From contig NC_045148.1 of the NCBI RefSeq assembly GCF_008831285.2, positions 3,784,001 through 3,848,000 of the forward strand: DNA of 64,000 bases, given 5' to 3'. Below the pieces are notes generated by a model. It saw nothing but the letters and a program-made list of their open reading frames with translations. It was not told the DNA's origin and did not search any database. Positions 33,156 through 45,120 of this stretch are shown here, in pieces (the first letter of the stretch is position 1; every line of letters begins with the position of its first letter). The DNA comes from Nymphaea colorata (taxonomy: Eukaryota > Streptophyta > Magnoliopsida > Nymphaeales > Nymphaeaceae). Both the position numbers and the translations under genes were made by a program.

Positions 33156-34912
33156 GGGCCCGTTTGATGGCCCGAGAAAGAACTGTAGCTGAGGGAAAAT
33201 AATTCAAATTTTTTAAATTTTTCTTTCCCATCAAACATGGAAATTTTTTTTTTACCATTATTGCCGGATCTGGAAATTTTTTTCTGGAAATATGTTTCCA
33301 CCACGAGAGGTGGAAACATATTTTCGGGTAAATTTTTTTGCCCGTTAGGGCTCCACGCATCGCCTCCCTCCTGCCGCTGCCGCCTTCCCTGGTCGCCTCT
33401 CCCACAACTCATCGTCTCTTTCACCCTCGCTCCTGCTCCCCTCGTCGTCATCCTGCTGCCTTAATCCCTTCGTCGTCTCTTTTGCTCTCGGCCTCAATCT
33501 CCTCGTCATCTTTCTCGCCCTCTTACTCTCCTCTCCTGCTGTGTATGCTGTGTAGGTAATCCTCTCTCTCTCTCTCTCTTTCTCCCTTTCTTTGTCTTTC
33601 TCTTGAGCCAGCGGCCATCTGCAAACGAGAGCGAGATAAAAAAAGGAAAAAGCCTCTCCCGATTATCCCAACCCTTCTATCTCTCTCTTGCCCTTTTTCG
33701 GTCTCTCTCTTTCTCTGTGGGTAGCTGTTACTGAGCATCTTGCAATCCGATAGTAGAATGCTCTCCATCGACCGAGATCGATGGCATAGGTTCGCCTGAA
33801 ACCCTACAGCCGCTCACTTTTTCTTTTGGTGGATACGATTCTTGTAGTTTTGTACTCATGTGGATGCTTAGCAATACAACAGAAGTTTACCGCATTTCAT
33901 TTCTTTGTCTGTAGAGGTTTGCATGATTTCCCCCTCTTCTCCAATCTTGGCTCGTATAAGAAGTGTAATGGTAATTCGTGATGCAAAGGGTGTGAATCTT
34001 TCTGTGCGTGATGGAATCGGGGATCGCGGATGAGTTGGGGGATTGTGGCTTCGGAGGTGGGATTTTCGAACTAGGCTTTTCCGTGTCCTTTCGTTGGCAG
34101 TTCCAGCATTCGTGAGATTTTCCTTCCGGTTGATTTTCATTTTGGTGGAGATATGGCCTATTGAGAATGTGGCAAGCATTTCATTTGCTTTTAAAAAATT
34201 GTTCGTTTTCGTTGATGTTTTAGTGTCTTAGGATGATTAGATTGGGATAGTGATGTTTTTTAATTACTGCATTGCTTGTCAGAAGAATTTGTGTGTGCGA
34301 ACTCCTGGATATGCATTTGTTTCGTATATGCGTGGAGGAGAGTTTGACATCTTGAGGAGGCTTGCTTTGGTTAATTTGTATTGATGGTCTTGCTTATACA
34401 ATGGATGCTCGTATTTTATTGTAGTAATTTAGTAGTTGTTTCTTCACAACGAAGTAATTTAGCAGTTCTCTTTCATTCATTTCTTGTTATCTTCATGAAA
34501 TATTCTCCCTTGTCATCTTCCTATTGAACTAATTAATGACATAGTGGCCATGGTTTTGTCTTGCCTTCATATGTCTGTTCATGCACTCTTCCTCTTCAGC
34601 CTCCTCCCCATCAGCTTTGTTTTCTGCTTTACTTGTTTGCAATTATTGGTTCATTATATTCATAGCAGCTTTGTATTTCGTGGAAATAAAAACAAGGTTT
34701 AAATCTTTTCATGTTCTGCATTTTTTTCTTCATAATGTAAATCTGAAAAATATGTATCTTTACCATCAAACACAGAAATATATTTTTGGAAATATATTTC
34801 TCAGTCATCACACACACATCAAAATGAGAATCAGAAAGATTTTTCTATTCTAGAAAATATATTTTCAGAAATATATTTTCAATTCCAGATTTTCAGACCA
34901 TCAAACAGGCCC
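33156..34912. mobile_element. Harbinger/Tourist-type element inside copia B
   Basis: Terminal inverted repeats GGGCCCGTTTGATGG and GGGCCTGTTTGATGG (14 of 15 identical) are flanked by TTA at 33153-33155 and 34913-34915. Removing the element and one TTA reconnects the copia B integrase frame, proving the insertion order. The 1757-bp body contains subterminal inverted pieces (GGAAATATGTTTCCACC and its inverse at about 33283-33325), a CT-rich gene-leader-like tract with a CT microsatellite near 33558, and AAACCCTACAGCCGCT-type words. I see no transposase. The design parallels the element at 3610-4864, but the interiors are not obviously the same. Confidence 0.9.
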
Positions 34913-34915
34913 TTA

Positions 34916-36936
34916 GGAACATTCATTTCAAACAATAAGGACCTAGTCATTTCTAGAAGGTGACGATTTTTCCATTCCACCACCACATTTTGTTGGGGTG
35001 TATCGACACAGGTGAATTGATGGTCCATCCCACTTTCTTTTTAAAATTGTTCAAAAAATTGGTTTTTATATTTAGTATCATTGTGAGATCAAAGGCATTT
35101 TGTATGAGTTTCAACCAATTTGTAAAATTCTAGAAATTTTACAAAAACTTCATCCTTAGTTTTTAGTAAATAAATCCAAGTAGTTTTTGGAAAATCATCA
35201 ATAAAAGTGAGATAGTAACGAAATTTGAGTATGAGTTCACCGGGGCCACCCCCACACATCAGTATGCACTAGATCAATAGGAGACATAACATTATTTAAA
35301 GATTCATGGAACAAAAGTTTAGACATTTTAGCATACTTGCAAGTTTTACAAACATGTGAGTCATAATTCAAATTTGGTAAAAGGCACGACATGATGGGTG
35401 GCGAAGTCTTCGATGCCAAAGTTCCCCATCTCGGGGGATTTGGGCAGTCAAGACACATTCATTAATTTTCAGCACATATAGCCTGTTTTGTTGAGTTCCC
35501 TCACCAATCTTCCTCTTTGATATAGTGTCCTGCAATACAACATTAGTGGAGAAGAATATAACTTGGCAATTTAAATCTTAACAATTTTTGAAACAGACAA
35601 CAAATTAGTTGAGAGATCAGACAGTTAAAGCACTTTAGATTAACACAATTTCTAAGAAAATCTAACTCTCCTTCTCCTTGAACATGCATAGAGGAGTCAT
35701 TCACAATAATGGCAGATTTTTTTCTGGGCATAAAAGATTAATTACTAAGATTATGGTAGTTCGTAGACATATGGTCACTTGTTCCAGAATCGACTATCCA
35801 ATAAGCAAACTTGAGGGAAATAAGAGCATATGGTAACACTTGCTGATGCTGCAGTACCATCTTGCTGCTCTTTACCATGATGATCCTTGGCATTTTTAAG
35901 CAGTTCATTTATTTTTTCCAGCAGCTGAGGAAGATCCGAGGTATCCAAAGTTTTGGCCGCAACTATGGCTACAACAATGGTGTTTTTCTTTTCTTTTCTT
36001 TTTTTTTAGCCTCATGGTGGCTGATTTTCCATGGAGGAACCAACACCTTTCCTTGGAATGACCCTCCTTTTTATAATGAGAACAAAATCGTTTTGGATGG
36101 TTCTTCCACTTGTTTTCACTGCTTTTATCAACTCCATAAAAAGCAACATGTTCTACATTACTAGAGTTCTCCTTTGAATGATCAAAATTTTAAAGCATTA
36201 CTTTTTTTCTAGATTCATATCTCATAAGAATAGAGCAAACAATGCTAAGGGAAGGAAGTTCTAGGGACATTAAAATCTGGCTTCGGATGGGTTCATACTC
36301 TGAGCTAAGAGTCGCAAGAAGTTCAAAAATTTTTTACTGTTCACACATTTTTTCTCTGCACCTAAGAGTAACAGACATGTCCATAAGATAGTCAAGTTCA
36401 TCCGACATACCTTGGATGTCACCTAGAAGATCGCCAAAATTTTGATTTTGCTTCTTAAGATCCCGAATGCTTTGAGATAGTTGATATATACAAGCAATGT
36501 CGTTTTTTTCACTATAGAGTTCCTTCGCCTTTCTCCAAATTTGGTTGGCAGTTTCTACAAAATAAAATCCTCGAGCGACCTTAGGCTCCATAGAGTTAAT
36601 CAACCAAGACATTATGAGATGATTGGTGGATCGCCACTCTTTGTAAGTTGGATCTGTTTCAGAATGTTTTGGAAGATCTTTGGTGACAAAATCTAGCTTG
36701 TTTTTGCCACTCAAATAGAGCATCACAGATTTTGACCAAGCTAAATAATTGCTGCCATTTAGAAGTACAGAAGTAATTTTGTTTGTAGGGCTTGGTTGTT
36801 CCTGCACAATGATTTTTTCCATCACTCTGTTGGTGGTTCAAAAGCTTGAGTCTTCTATCATGATGAAATGAGCAAGATCCAGCAGCCAAGAGATAAGCGA
36901 AATGTGCTAGGAATGAATGTCAATGCTCTGATAGCA
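34916..36936 (-). mobile_element. Copia B gag, protease and integrase N-terminal part
   Basis: Gag is the best preserved piece (36334-36825), starting MMEKIIVQEQPSPTNKITSV with the SVLLNGSNYLAWSKSV region typical of copia Gag. A zinc knuckle near 36060-36110 has lost its second Cys (CSHY). The protease shows an intact DSGTSDHM motif near 35775-35798. Pre-integrase and integrase N-terminal sequence with HVCKTCKYAKMSK lies at 35237-35458. The integrase core is split by the Harbinger-type element. Stops and frameshifts occur throughout. Confidence 0.88.
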
Positions 36937-37286
36937 CGTTGGAATGAGAGAAAGAAAGAAAACCAATAAACGAACACAGATTTTTACATGGTTCGGTTTG
37001 TAGACCTACATCCACGATGAATGCCAGAGCAGCTGCTCCTTTGGTTTTTTCTTTTTTCTTATTTTCTTTCTTTGCTTTACAAGTATACATAAGGTACATG
37101 AGGAAAACGAAAATCAATGCAGACGATCGTTGGTAGAATTTACATAAAAAACTCGAAATTATTGAGGAAAGAATATCACTAATGTATATTGCAGCAATTC
37201 TTTCAACGTTCAAACGATTTCAATAAGGCAAGAATGAGAATGAACCATTGAGCATGCTGTGCTGGATGTAACGACCACTTTGAACA
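36937..37286 (-). repeat. Right (5') LTR of copia B, 350 bp
   Basis: Starts CGTTGGAATGAG (TG changed to CG) and ends CTTTGAACA. It is 174 bp longer than the left LTR because of an internal segment from about 37015 to 37190. This longer form is probably the original length. Confidence 0.9.
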
Positions 37287-38640
37287 ATTTTTCTACCTTT
37301 GTTTGGCTATTTCCAATGAAACACAATTGTGAAGTTTATGATCGATTTGTTAAATTTAAATCTATTATTGAGAATTTGTTGAATCAGAAAATTAAAGTTC
37401 TACAACTGACAATGGAGGAGAGTATACAAGTGACAAATGGAAACCTTCTTGAGAAATCTTAACCTTTGATCGATTTTCATATCCGAGGATGCCCAAGCAA
37501 AATGGATTGGTAAGAAGGAGAAAACATAGATATGCGCTCTCGAACTGGGATTGTCAATGATTGACACAGCAAAATTTCCTTATAATTCTCGTTCGATGAG
37601 TTTAGAACAGTCGCTCATACAATCAATCGGCTGCCTAAACAGAACATGTACCATAAGGCACCATACGGGCTCGTTTTTTCATCCAGGGCCAGCATATATA
37701 GTCATTTTCAGAATTTTAGTTCCTCTTGACACCATGCTTTGACATGCATAATTATCACAAATTAAAACCACAAACAAAACAATGCATCTTATCGGTTATG
37801 GGGTAAAAGTTAAGAGGTTCATTGAGTATATGTAAGTCGTCATATATACGAAGATAAACTTGGAATGTTGATGGCTCAAGAATAACAAGTGCCAGCTAAA
37901 CTGATCAATGGGGACTTGTGTTACCGCCTGTTCCCATGGAGGATCAGCAGGTGAAGGATTCTTCACCTCAATCGTGCACACCAATACATGCCACAAATCA
38001 AAGCTCCTCACCTCAGCCGATCACACCAACACACACTATAATTCAACTATTTCAGTCTCCCACCTTAGAACTAGATCAAACCAAAAATCTTCCTCATGAT
38101 CATGACCGAACCATACCATCATCTAAATATGCATGACACCAACAGCCTAGGACATGCCGATTCTCATGACCAGTCACAAACCACCACAATGGCAAATCAC
38201 CAAACTCTCCCTCAACCACTGCCCTTAAACCCACACCCAACACATGATAACTTAGTTGCAGGTCCCTTGACTAGTTATCTTGAACCTGCGACATATAAAG
38301 AAGCTGTTGAATGCAAAGAAGGTGTGAAGCAATGAAGAAAGAATATCAAGCTCTCAAATTAAATGAGGTGTGGACAGTTGTGCCAAAAGAACCTCATTTC
38401 AATGTGATCGGATCAAAATGAGTATATAAAATCAAATACAATGCAGATAAAACCATTTCAAGATATAGAGCATGACTGGTAGCCAAAGGTTATCCTCAAG
38501 AAACCAGCATTGATTTCTCTGGGACTTTTAGGCTAATCACAAATCCCACATCTATTTGTATACTCATGTCATTGGTAGCTCAATAAAAATGTCGAATTCA
38601 TGAAATTGACTTTGATAATGAGTTGTTAAATGACATATTA
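37287..38640 (+). mobile_element. Copia A integrase and early reverse transcriptase part
   Basis: The + frame resumes after the copia B insertion with VWLFPMKHNCEVYDRFVKFK in the integrase core. The PKQNG motif near 37500 and reverse-transcriptase start pieces (about 38290-38620, EPATYKEAVECK and KGYPQETSIDFSG-like words) follow. Stops and frameshifts are frequent. Around 38640 the copia homology ends inside the reverse transcriptase. Confidence 0.85.
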
Positions 38641-39390
38641 AACCAAAGACATAAGGCAGATAAGGAAGGACCTAGACGAGAGAACGTGGAGGTGCCACGT
38701 GGCTACATTTTCCTAATCGCCACCTACAATTAAGAAAAGGATCTTGTGCGCAAGATAAGGCAAGATCTTGGCCTGCGCCAAAAAGGAAGGAGATTCGCCT
38801 GCCAATTGGGGAGAAGATCTTGGCCAGCTCAAGTTGCCAACTTGGAAGGTTGAATTCGTCCTAGGAGCAAGTGGGACCCATCTCTCTTGACGTGTGAATG
38901 GCGCCGTCCAGATTTTTCCTTATCCTCTTGTGACACTTTTGGCAAGGGATCCGCTAGCTGGATAGAACAGAAGGGAGGTGGCAGCATGTGGGGAAAGGTG
39001 CCATCCAGCTGGTCAACTCAATCTCGACGGATTAGGAAGGCGCCATAAGAAAGAAGGAAGGCGCGCCAAGTGTCCCTATCGTCCCATCACCATTCAATCG
39101 AGTAGGAATAGCAAGAGTAAAGAGAGTGGATGCATTCACCGGATCCCTAGTCGACCCCAAGTTGCAAGAGAGAGTTGGGAGAAGCAATCGCCAATATCGC
39201 TTGGCGGATGCGGTTCCTTCAAGGTAGGTCCGGTGCTAGGCTAGGTATGTTCGAGCCTTCATGGTCCATGCATGAGAGTGGGTCCACGCCTCCTTGGTCA
39301 ATGCTAGTGTTGCTGGTCCACGTTGAGCTTTGACTCCACCTGGTTCAGGTGAGGAAGGTTGACTAGGTCACCGACCACATGGTCCATGCG
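38641..39390. other. Non-copia segment replacing part of copia A
   Basis: About 750 bp between two reverse-transcriptase pieces of copia A do not look like copia coding sequence. About 80 codons expected between the flanking pieces are missing, so this is replacement or insertion plus deletion. The segment is GC-richer than its surroundings and repeats TGGTCCA/TGGTCAA words near its right side. I found no clear terminal repeats. A solo LTR or gap-repair filler are possible. Confidence 0.5.
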
Positions 39391-40511
39391 CCCGAGTCAA
39401 TTTGTAAAGAATGAAGGATTTCAGCCCTCTCATGATCAGTCTGATGCATCATTGTTCATTAACTTGAAAATGAAATTATGTATTTTAGTCTATTGGCAAG
39501 ATTATTTGAAGACTTTTTCAATTAAAGATTTAGGACGGCTCTCATATATCTTCTAGGAGTCAAGGTTATCTATGATAATGGACTCTCCATATATTAGTCA
39601 AAGAAATTATGTGAAGGACCTCTTCAACAAGCTGGTATGGCCAAAGCAAAGGAGACAACTACTCCTATGAGTACTTCTATCAAACTTCAAAGAGAAGGTG
39701 AACCATTTGAAGACACTTCATTTTATCAAAGTATTGTAGGCCCTCTTCAGTATGGATGCTTGATATTTCCTTTGTTGTCAATATGCACGCCTCTATAGTG
39801 GACTATTGGAAAGCAGTAAAACATATTTTATGTTATCTTAAGGGGCTGTTTGGAAGTTAGAACACCATATAAGTGTCCTTAGAATCTTCCTCAAAGATTA
39901 GGATAGATTCATAGAACACTAAAACTAAGTGTCCATGAATCTACCCCAAATTTTAGGATAGGTTCATAAAACTCCCACAAAGTTTGCCAAATGACTCTTA
40001 AGGAACATTGGATCTTGGCTTAAGGTTTCAATCATCATAGAATCATCTATTACTTCAAAACCTTATAGATGCAGACTGGGCAGGATATGTTGATGATAAG
40101 AAGTCCACAAGAGGTTGCATTGTGTACCCTGGAAGTAACATAGTGTAATGCGGTACTCTACAAAGCAATGAACCATGACTCTCTAGCACTGAGGCTGAAT
40201 ATAAATCATTAGCTAGAGGTGTCGCAGAGTTACTATGGATTTAGACCTCACTAGATGACTTGGAATGCAAACCTCATAAAAATTCCCATATCGTGGTATG
40301 ATAATGTGGTACTTGGCATCGAATCCCATTTTCCATGCAAGAACCAAACATATAGAAATTGAGTTCCACAAGGGTCATATTGAAGCACAGTTCATTAATA
40401 GAACACATGAACAAGTTGCAGATGGGTTGACCAAGCCATTAAGTCGGCCATATATGAACAGTTTAGAAACAATATGTGTGTGACTCTAATATGATGCTCA
40501 AATTGAGGGGG
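39391..40511 (+). mobile_element. Copia A late reverse transcriptase and RNase H part
   Basis: Sequence resumes with SQFVKNEGFQPSHDQSDASL. It then lacks the region of the catalytic YVDD box and continues with IKDLG, the GPLQYG region and RNase H (STEAEYKSLARGVAELLW near 40187-40240; ADGLTKPL near 40420). A MITE sits at 39842-39998. The polypurine tract TTGAGGGGG at 40503-40511 leads into the 3' LTR. Confidence 0.85.
39842..39998. mobile_element. Tourist-like MITE in copia A
   Basis: A 157-bp insert between TAA at 39839-39841 and TAA at 39999-40001. The ends GGGGCTGTTTGG and AGAGTCATTTGG (reverse complement of the right) match at 7 of 12, all differences being transitions. Removing it restores the continuous copia LKGT-type reading. 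Size, TAA duplication and TTTGG ends fit the Tourist/Harbinger group. Confidence 0.75.
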
Positions 40512-40641
40512 TGTCAAAGGGATAAAGGTTCAGTCGTGAAATGGAAGGCGGTGGAAATTAGAAAACTACTGTTACAACTCAAGGATGTCGCTATCCTCGC
40601 TATGCAATACCGGTGTTGTCGCTATCTCTGCTTGTTAAGTA
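40512..40641 (+). repeat. 3' LTR of copia A, truncated
   Basis: Starts TGTCAAAGG right after the polypurine tract and matches the 5' LTR down to TTGTTAAGTA. There it stops, and sequence of a dispersed repeat beginning AGGGATGTCAA takes over. The rest of the LTR was not found downstream. Confidence 0.75.
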
Positions 40642-40960
40642 GGGATGTCAACAGATCGGATTCAGATTGGATAACCATCCGAACTGCCTTTAAAAAATCA
40701 GATATGGTAAGCAATTTAACATCCGAATAAGAAAATCAAATCAAATTCGAATTTAAGAAATAACATCCGATCAGATTCGGATTCAGATTTACGTAAATAT
40801 CCGATCAGATACATCTTATCCAATCAGATACGGATTCAGATTCAGTTTTAAGTAAATATCCGATCAGATACTATCCGAATCCTCAGTTGATATCCGAATC
40901 TTGGGTTGATATCCGAATCTGAAACGCAGGTGCTGATATCCGAACCTCAGAGCTTGAGTT
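40641..40960 (+). repeat. Dispersed repeat rich in ATCCGAAT words
   Basis: Begins AGGGATGTCAACAGATCGG and continues with many GATCAGATTCGGAT, AAATATCCGATCAGATA and similar words. The inverted copy at 58980-59392 shares the same end and internal order. The AGGGATGTCAA end is reminiscent of plant hAT-like ends, but the other end is not defined. Confidence 0.6.
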
Positions 40961-43398
40961 GGTGTTCCCACGTTTTGAAGTTAAAGTTATGATATAAGAA
41001 TATAAATTTTATATGAAGGTATAATGTGATTAAGAAGTAATGACTTTTATGAAGTTGCATATAATAATAGTCAAATAGTTACATAGGTTCATATACACCA
41101 TTTAACTTAAAATATTTAAAACTATATCATATAAAACTAATTAATTAATAATTAACATTGTATTTAATTAAATGTTTTTGTGTAAACAAGCATACTATTA
41201 TAGTTAAGACATCAATTAAGGAGGATATCTTAAATAATATATTTATTTAATTGAAAATAATAAAGAAAACTTCAATTTTGAAATTTCAACAAAATGAGTA
41301 TTTTTAAAAATATGAAAAATAATCACAAATAAATATATTTAATATGAAAAAAATGGTTGAACTCATAAAATGTTTTATTTATGAAATTATCAATTACTTA
41401 TCTAATCAACAAATAATTGTTTTGTATAATCGTACAATTTGTCCAAAAGTCTTAGGTATTTGATATATTACACATAATTCACAAATTTAAAAACAAAAGC
41501 CTTTAACTAGTAGGAAAACAACAAATTGTTTGATTTAATAAATTATCTGAAATATGATTTGATTAAAAAATACAATTTTATAAAAAAAACACCTATAGCA
41601 ATAAAGTTAAGAGGACTAACGCAAAAAAGTTAACGATGATGTAGAGCGAATGAAAGTTTGACATCTTTTAACACTTTTTTTACGGATATAATGCAAATTA
41701 TTTCAGTTAACTCAATTAATTAAGAAAAATCATTAAATAATGTCATTCTTAAATGAGAAATAATATGGGCCACCTGATTTAATAATTCTTAATAAGTCAT
41801 CATTATGAAATAATAGTTTACCCCATTACAATATGTTATTATTTAAAAATAGACAAATCAATGTTTAATATGTACAGTTAGTATGAAAAAAATATGAAAG
41901 TCATATGAATAGCTTATAAAAAAAATATACAAACCATATTAAAAACTAGTAGAAAAAGTGTGAAAATCATATAATAAACTTGTTTATTGAGAAAAATTGT
42001 TTGTCTAATTACTCAAATATATCATTTGCTCAAATATGCAACCTCATAAAAAATTTATTTAGTTGATAAACTAGTTGTTTCAGATATTTTTTTTTTTTAA
42101 AAAGAATAGGTCAAAGGATACATGTGCACGTCCTTAAACGACTTAAAGATATAGAAATCAATTATGACAAATTATGAGTATGAAGAACTTATTGAGAAAA
42201 TTGATGACCTACAAGTTAAAACATCTTAACCAATCACTTCAAAATTAAGTAATAAATACTTGTTCATTAGAAGAAAATATGAAAAATATAAAAGATCAAA
42301 AACAACTATTTAACAAGTAAATAAAAAAATAAGTAAAAAATTAAAAAGTAGTCTATTGTAACTATTTAATTAAACTATCTTATGTAATCAATGTGTGCAT
42401 TTTTATTAATTAACATTCAGTAAGTAAATAAAAAATAACACAATTGTTTGCATCCCAAAATTTTCATTGGTTTTGGAGTGCTCCAAAAAAATGAGGTTTT
42501 GTTTTAAAATAGGAAAGAAAGGGACTCGCCCGTCGGTACGAGGATTGACCGTTCCCGGCGCCTTTACCGGGGGTAATCAACCAAGGGCTATGTTTATCAT
42601 TGATGCATTTCGTTTTAACTTAAACATTTTTTTGATTCTATATGCGGTGAAGAAGAATATTGAAAGTTTGATGTTTCAAACTTTTGAGAAGGTTCTTGAA
42701 CAATTGCTTGAGAATGTGAAACATTTTGATGAAAACTAGAGTTGAGAAATCTTTTAAATATCATTTGAAAAGCTTGGGGAATCACTTTGAAGTCATTTTA
42801 GTGTTCTCTTAAGACTTTAAATAGGTTTGAGATTTTGCTCTAATTCGGTTACCACCTAATTAGAGCTCCATCTCATCTTACTTAAATTCTTTTAGAGATG
42901 GGTTTGTGCTCATTTGTGATATTGAGTGGAAGTGAATGCATAAATGCATCAATCCTAAGATGAATGGAAGAAAAATGACTTATTCCTACCACAACATTCA
43001 TTTAAGGCATTCCTATCATAACATACATCTAATATTTTTATTTTCATAGTTATCATATATAAGAAAGAAAAGTTTTTGAAAATGGATTGAGATTGTAGAC
43101 CATCAAGCATGAATCCAATATTTGGTCATTAATTGAGTTGTGGTCTTAATGAAGTCGGTAAATGAAAAATTAAAATCTTAAATGGTAAGATATTGAAAGA
43201 ATGAAAAAGATGAAGGACTACATCCAAAGAGGGATATAGAGAAAGAAAAGATCTTGAAAATCATAAAATCACATGTTTTGAAAAAGAAAGATATGTATTT
43301 GTATGTATATATAAAAGCTTATGAAAATGATGTTATATCAAGTATAGAAGAGAAGATCATTTTAGAAAGAAAAAGAGAGATTTTAAAATGGAATACAC

Positions 43399-43402
<4 letters not shown>
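40961..43402. other. Very AT-rich intergenic DNA
   Basis: No gene seen. The DNA is dominated by A and T with many short homopolymers. A brief GC-richer island at about 42525-42590 (CTCGCCCGTCGGTACGAGG and following) could be a repeat end. The open frame spanning it (42467-42739) resembles nothing I know. Confidence 0.5.
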
Positions 43403-43448
<46 letters not shown>

Positions 43449-43487
43449 TTATTTATTTATTTATATTTATATTTATATTTATATATA
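43403..43487. repeat. (AT)n then (TTTA)n compound microsatellite
   Basis: An AT run of about 21 units (43403-43444) grades into ATTT/TTTA tetramers and ATATTT hexamers up to about 43487. Confidence 0.95.
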
Positions 43488-44158
43488 CATATACGAGAGT
43501 TTATAAAAGTATGTTAAATCATAGAAAGAAAAACAACAAATAAAGATATTCATGTGCATGCATACGTATATAACATGTATATACGCATACGTGTTCATGA
43601 ATATGAAAATCAAGGAATGATTTGAAAATAGCCGACTTCAAATTTTGAAATAGGCCGGAAGAGAGGTTGGACTCATGCAATAGCCTAAGCTAAGTCTCCA
43701 AGACCGCATTAGAGAGATTTCTTTTGAAAATGTTTTCAAAAATATGATTTATATAAAAACATAAAATGTTATGATTTAGTTTGCCACAAGGGATATATTT
43801 CTTCCACCGTTGGTTATGGAAGGAAACAAATCATACAATAAGATGCTCATTAGGGTTCTTAATGGGATGATTAAAAGAAAACTAACGCGAAATGTCATGC
43901 AAATGCATATTAACATGTACATATTCATGAGGGTTTTCTCCGAGTTGGACAAGTCCCAACCTCAAAAATCAATATGAAAATAAAGAATCCCCAAACCACA
44001 CTCTCATTCTCACCATACATTCACATATAGAGGGAAAACCAAACAACTATGCATGGGTGATACATGGACAATATTCAAGAAAGAAAAGAAAGAGAGAGAG
44101 AAAGAGATGATGATAGGAAGAGAAAGATTCAACTAGGAAGGAGGGCATAATATAACTA
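43488..44158. other. AT-rich intergenic DNA
   Basis: No gene or defined element seen. The region leads into two tandem-repeat blocks at 44159-45120 and might form part of a larger unrecognised retroelement. Confidence 0.4.
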
Positions 44159-44468
44159 TGAAATAAAGGATCATCTCATCTTTCCATACTCCTGGTACAC
44201 TTGAGCATAACCTCTTGTCTCTAAGAAGAGATTGAGTGCTATCTTCTTTGGCCATGGGGAGATAAAGATGAAAAGAAAATGAAGAAAGGAAGACAATACT
44301 ACATTCAATAAAAGGAAAAACATGATTCAATCATGAAATGAAAGATTATCTCATCTTTGCATGCTCCCAGTGCACTTGAGCATAGCCTCTTATCTCTAAA
44401 AAGAGGTTAAGTGCTATCTCCTTTGGCCATGGGGAGATGAAGAAGAGAGGAAAATGAAGAAAGAAAGA
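44159..44468. repeat. Direct duplication with about 177-bp period
   Basis: The block 44159-44293 recurs at 44336-44468 with about 85-90 percent identity by eye. Shared landmarks are ATCTCATCTTT, CACTTGAGCATA, CTCTTGTCTCTAA/CTCTTATCTCTAA and TTTGGCCATGGGGAGAT. Confidence 0.85.
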
Positions 44469-44767
44469 GATGAGATATTGATTACATACCTCTAGTGAGA
44501 ATAACTTTTGGAAAAATGAACACTCTAGATTGAAGATCCCATTGAGTGAAGCTCCAAGATGATGCCTCCAAGAGGGTTGTGGCTTGCTCCAAGTTGGAGA
44601 GGAGTGGAAAGAGGAAGAGGGAGAGAGAAAGATCTCAAGAGAAACCCTAAGTCTTCAAGTGAGAATACTCTAGGGTTTCTCCCAAGGCCAACTCTTGCCC
44701 AAGAGAAGGGAAGTGGGGGGTATTTATAGAGGATTTTGGAGCCAAAACGCTAAATTTGAATTTTTTT
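44469..44767. other. LTR-like leader between tandem repeats
   Basis: The segment has AGAAACCCTAAG facing CTCTAGGGTTTCTCC and a TATTTATAGAGG box at about 44729. Such a layout is seen in plant LTR promoters, but no LTR ends or partner were identified. Confidence 0.25.
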
Positions 44768-45120
44768 TACCTAAAAAGACTAAAATCACCCTCTAAAATG
44801 AGACTTTTTGTCAAAAGAAATGGCAAATTGGTGTTGTCCACCCAAAAAGACTAAAATTACCCTCTAAAAGGAGGTTCATTGTAAAAAAATGAGGGGCAAA
44901 TGAGTCTTATTTACCAATAAAACCAAAATTACCCTCTAAAAGGAAGTTCTTTATAAAAAAGAGGGGCAAATGGGTCTTGTTTACCAAAAATACCAAAATC
45001 ACCATCTAAAAGGAAGTTCTTTATAAAAAAGGAGGGGCAAATGAGTTTTGTTTACCAAAAAGGACAAATCACCATTTAAAAAGAGGCCTTTTTGTTAAAA
45101 GGAATGACAAATGGTTCTCA
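44768..45120. repeat. Five-copy tandem repeat, unit about 70 bp
   Basis: Units start near 44768, 44840, 44909, 44980 and 45052. Each contains a form of ACCAAAAAGACCAAAATTACC, CTCTAAAAGGAAGTTC and GAGGGGCAAATGAGTCTTG. Copies diverge by substitutions and small indels. No frame runs through the array. Confidence 0.9.

Larger units (their letters stand above)
30730..37286 (-). mobile_element. Copia B: LTR retrotransposon inserted in copia A
   Basis: A Ty1/copia element in minus orientation flanked by the exact 5-bp duplication ATTTT (30725-30729 and 37287-37291). Its LTRs lie at 30730-30905 and 36937-37286. The primer site TGCTATCAGAGC follows the right LTR (36936-36925) and matches tRNA-iMet. 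The polypurine tract lies next to the left LTR at about 30906-30920. On removal of the insert and one ATTTT, the copia A integrase frame continues directly. The element has many stops and contains a Harbinger-type insertion at 33156-34912. Confidence 0.95.

Noticed and set aside
44768-45120. Regular 70-bp repeats as a possible CRISPR array
   Set aside because: Units are continuous and diverged, with no repeat-spacer alternation, and the organism is a plant.
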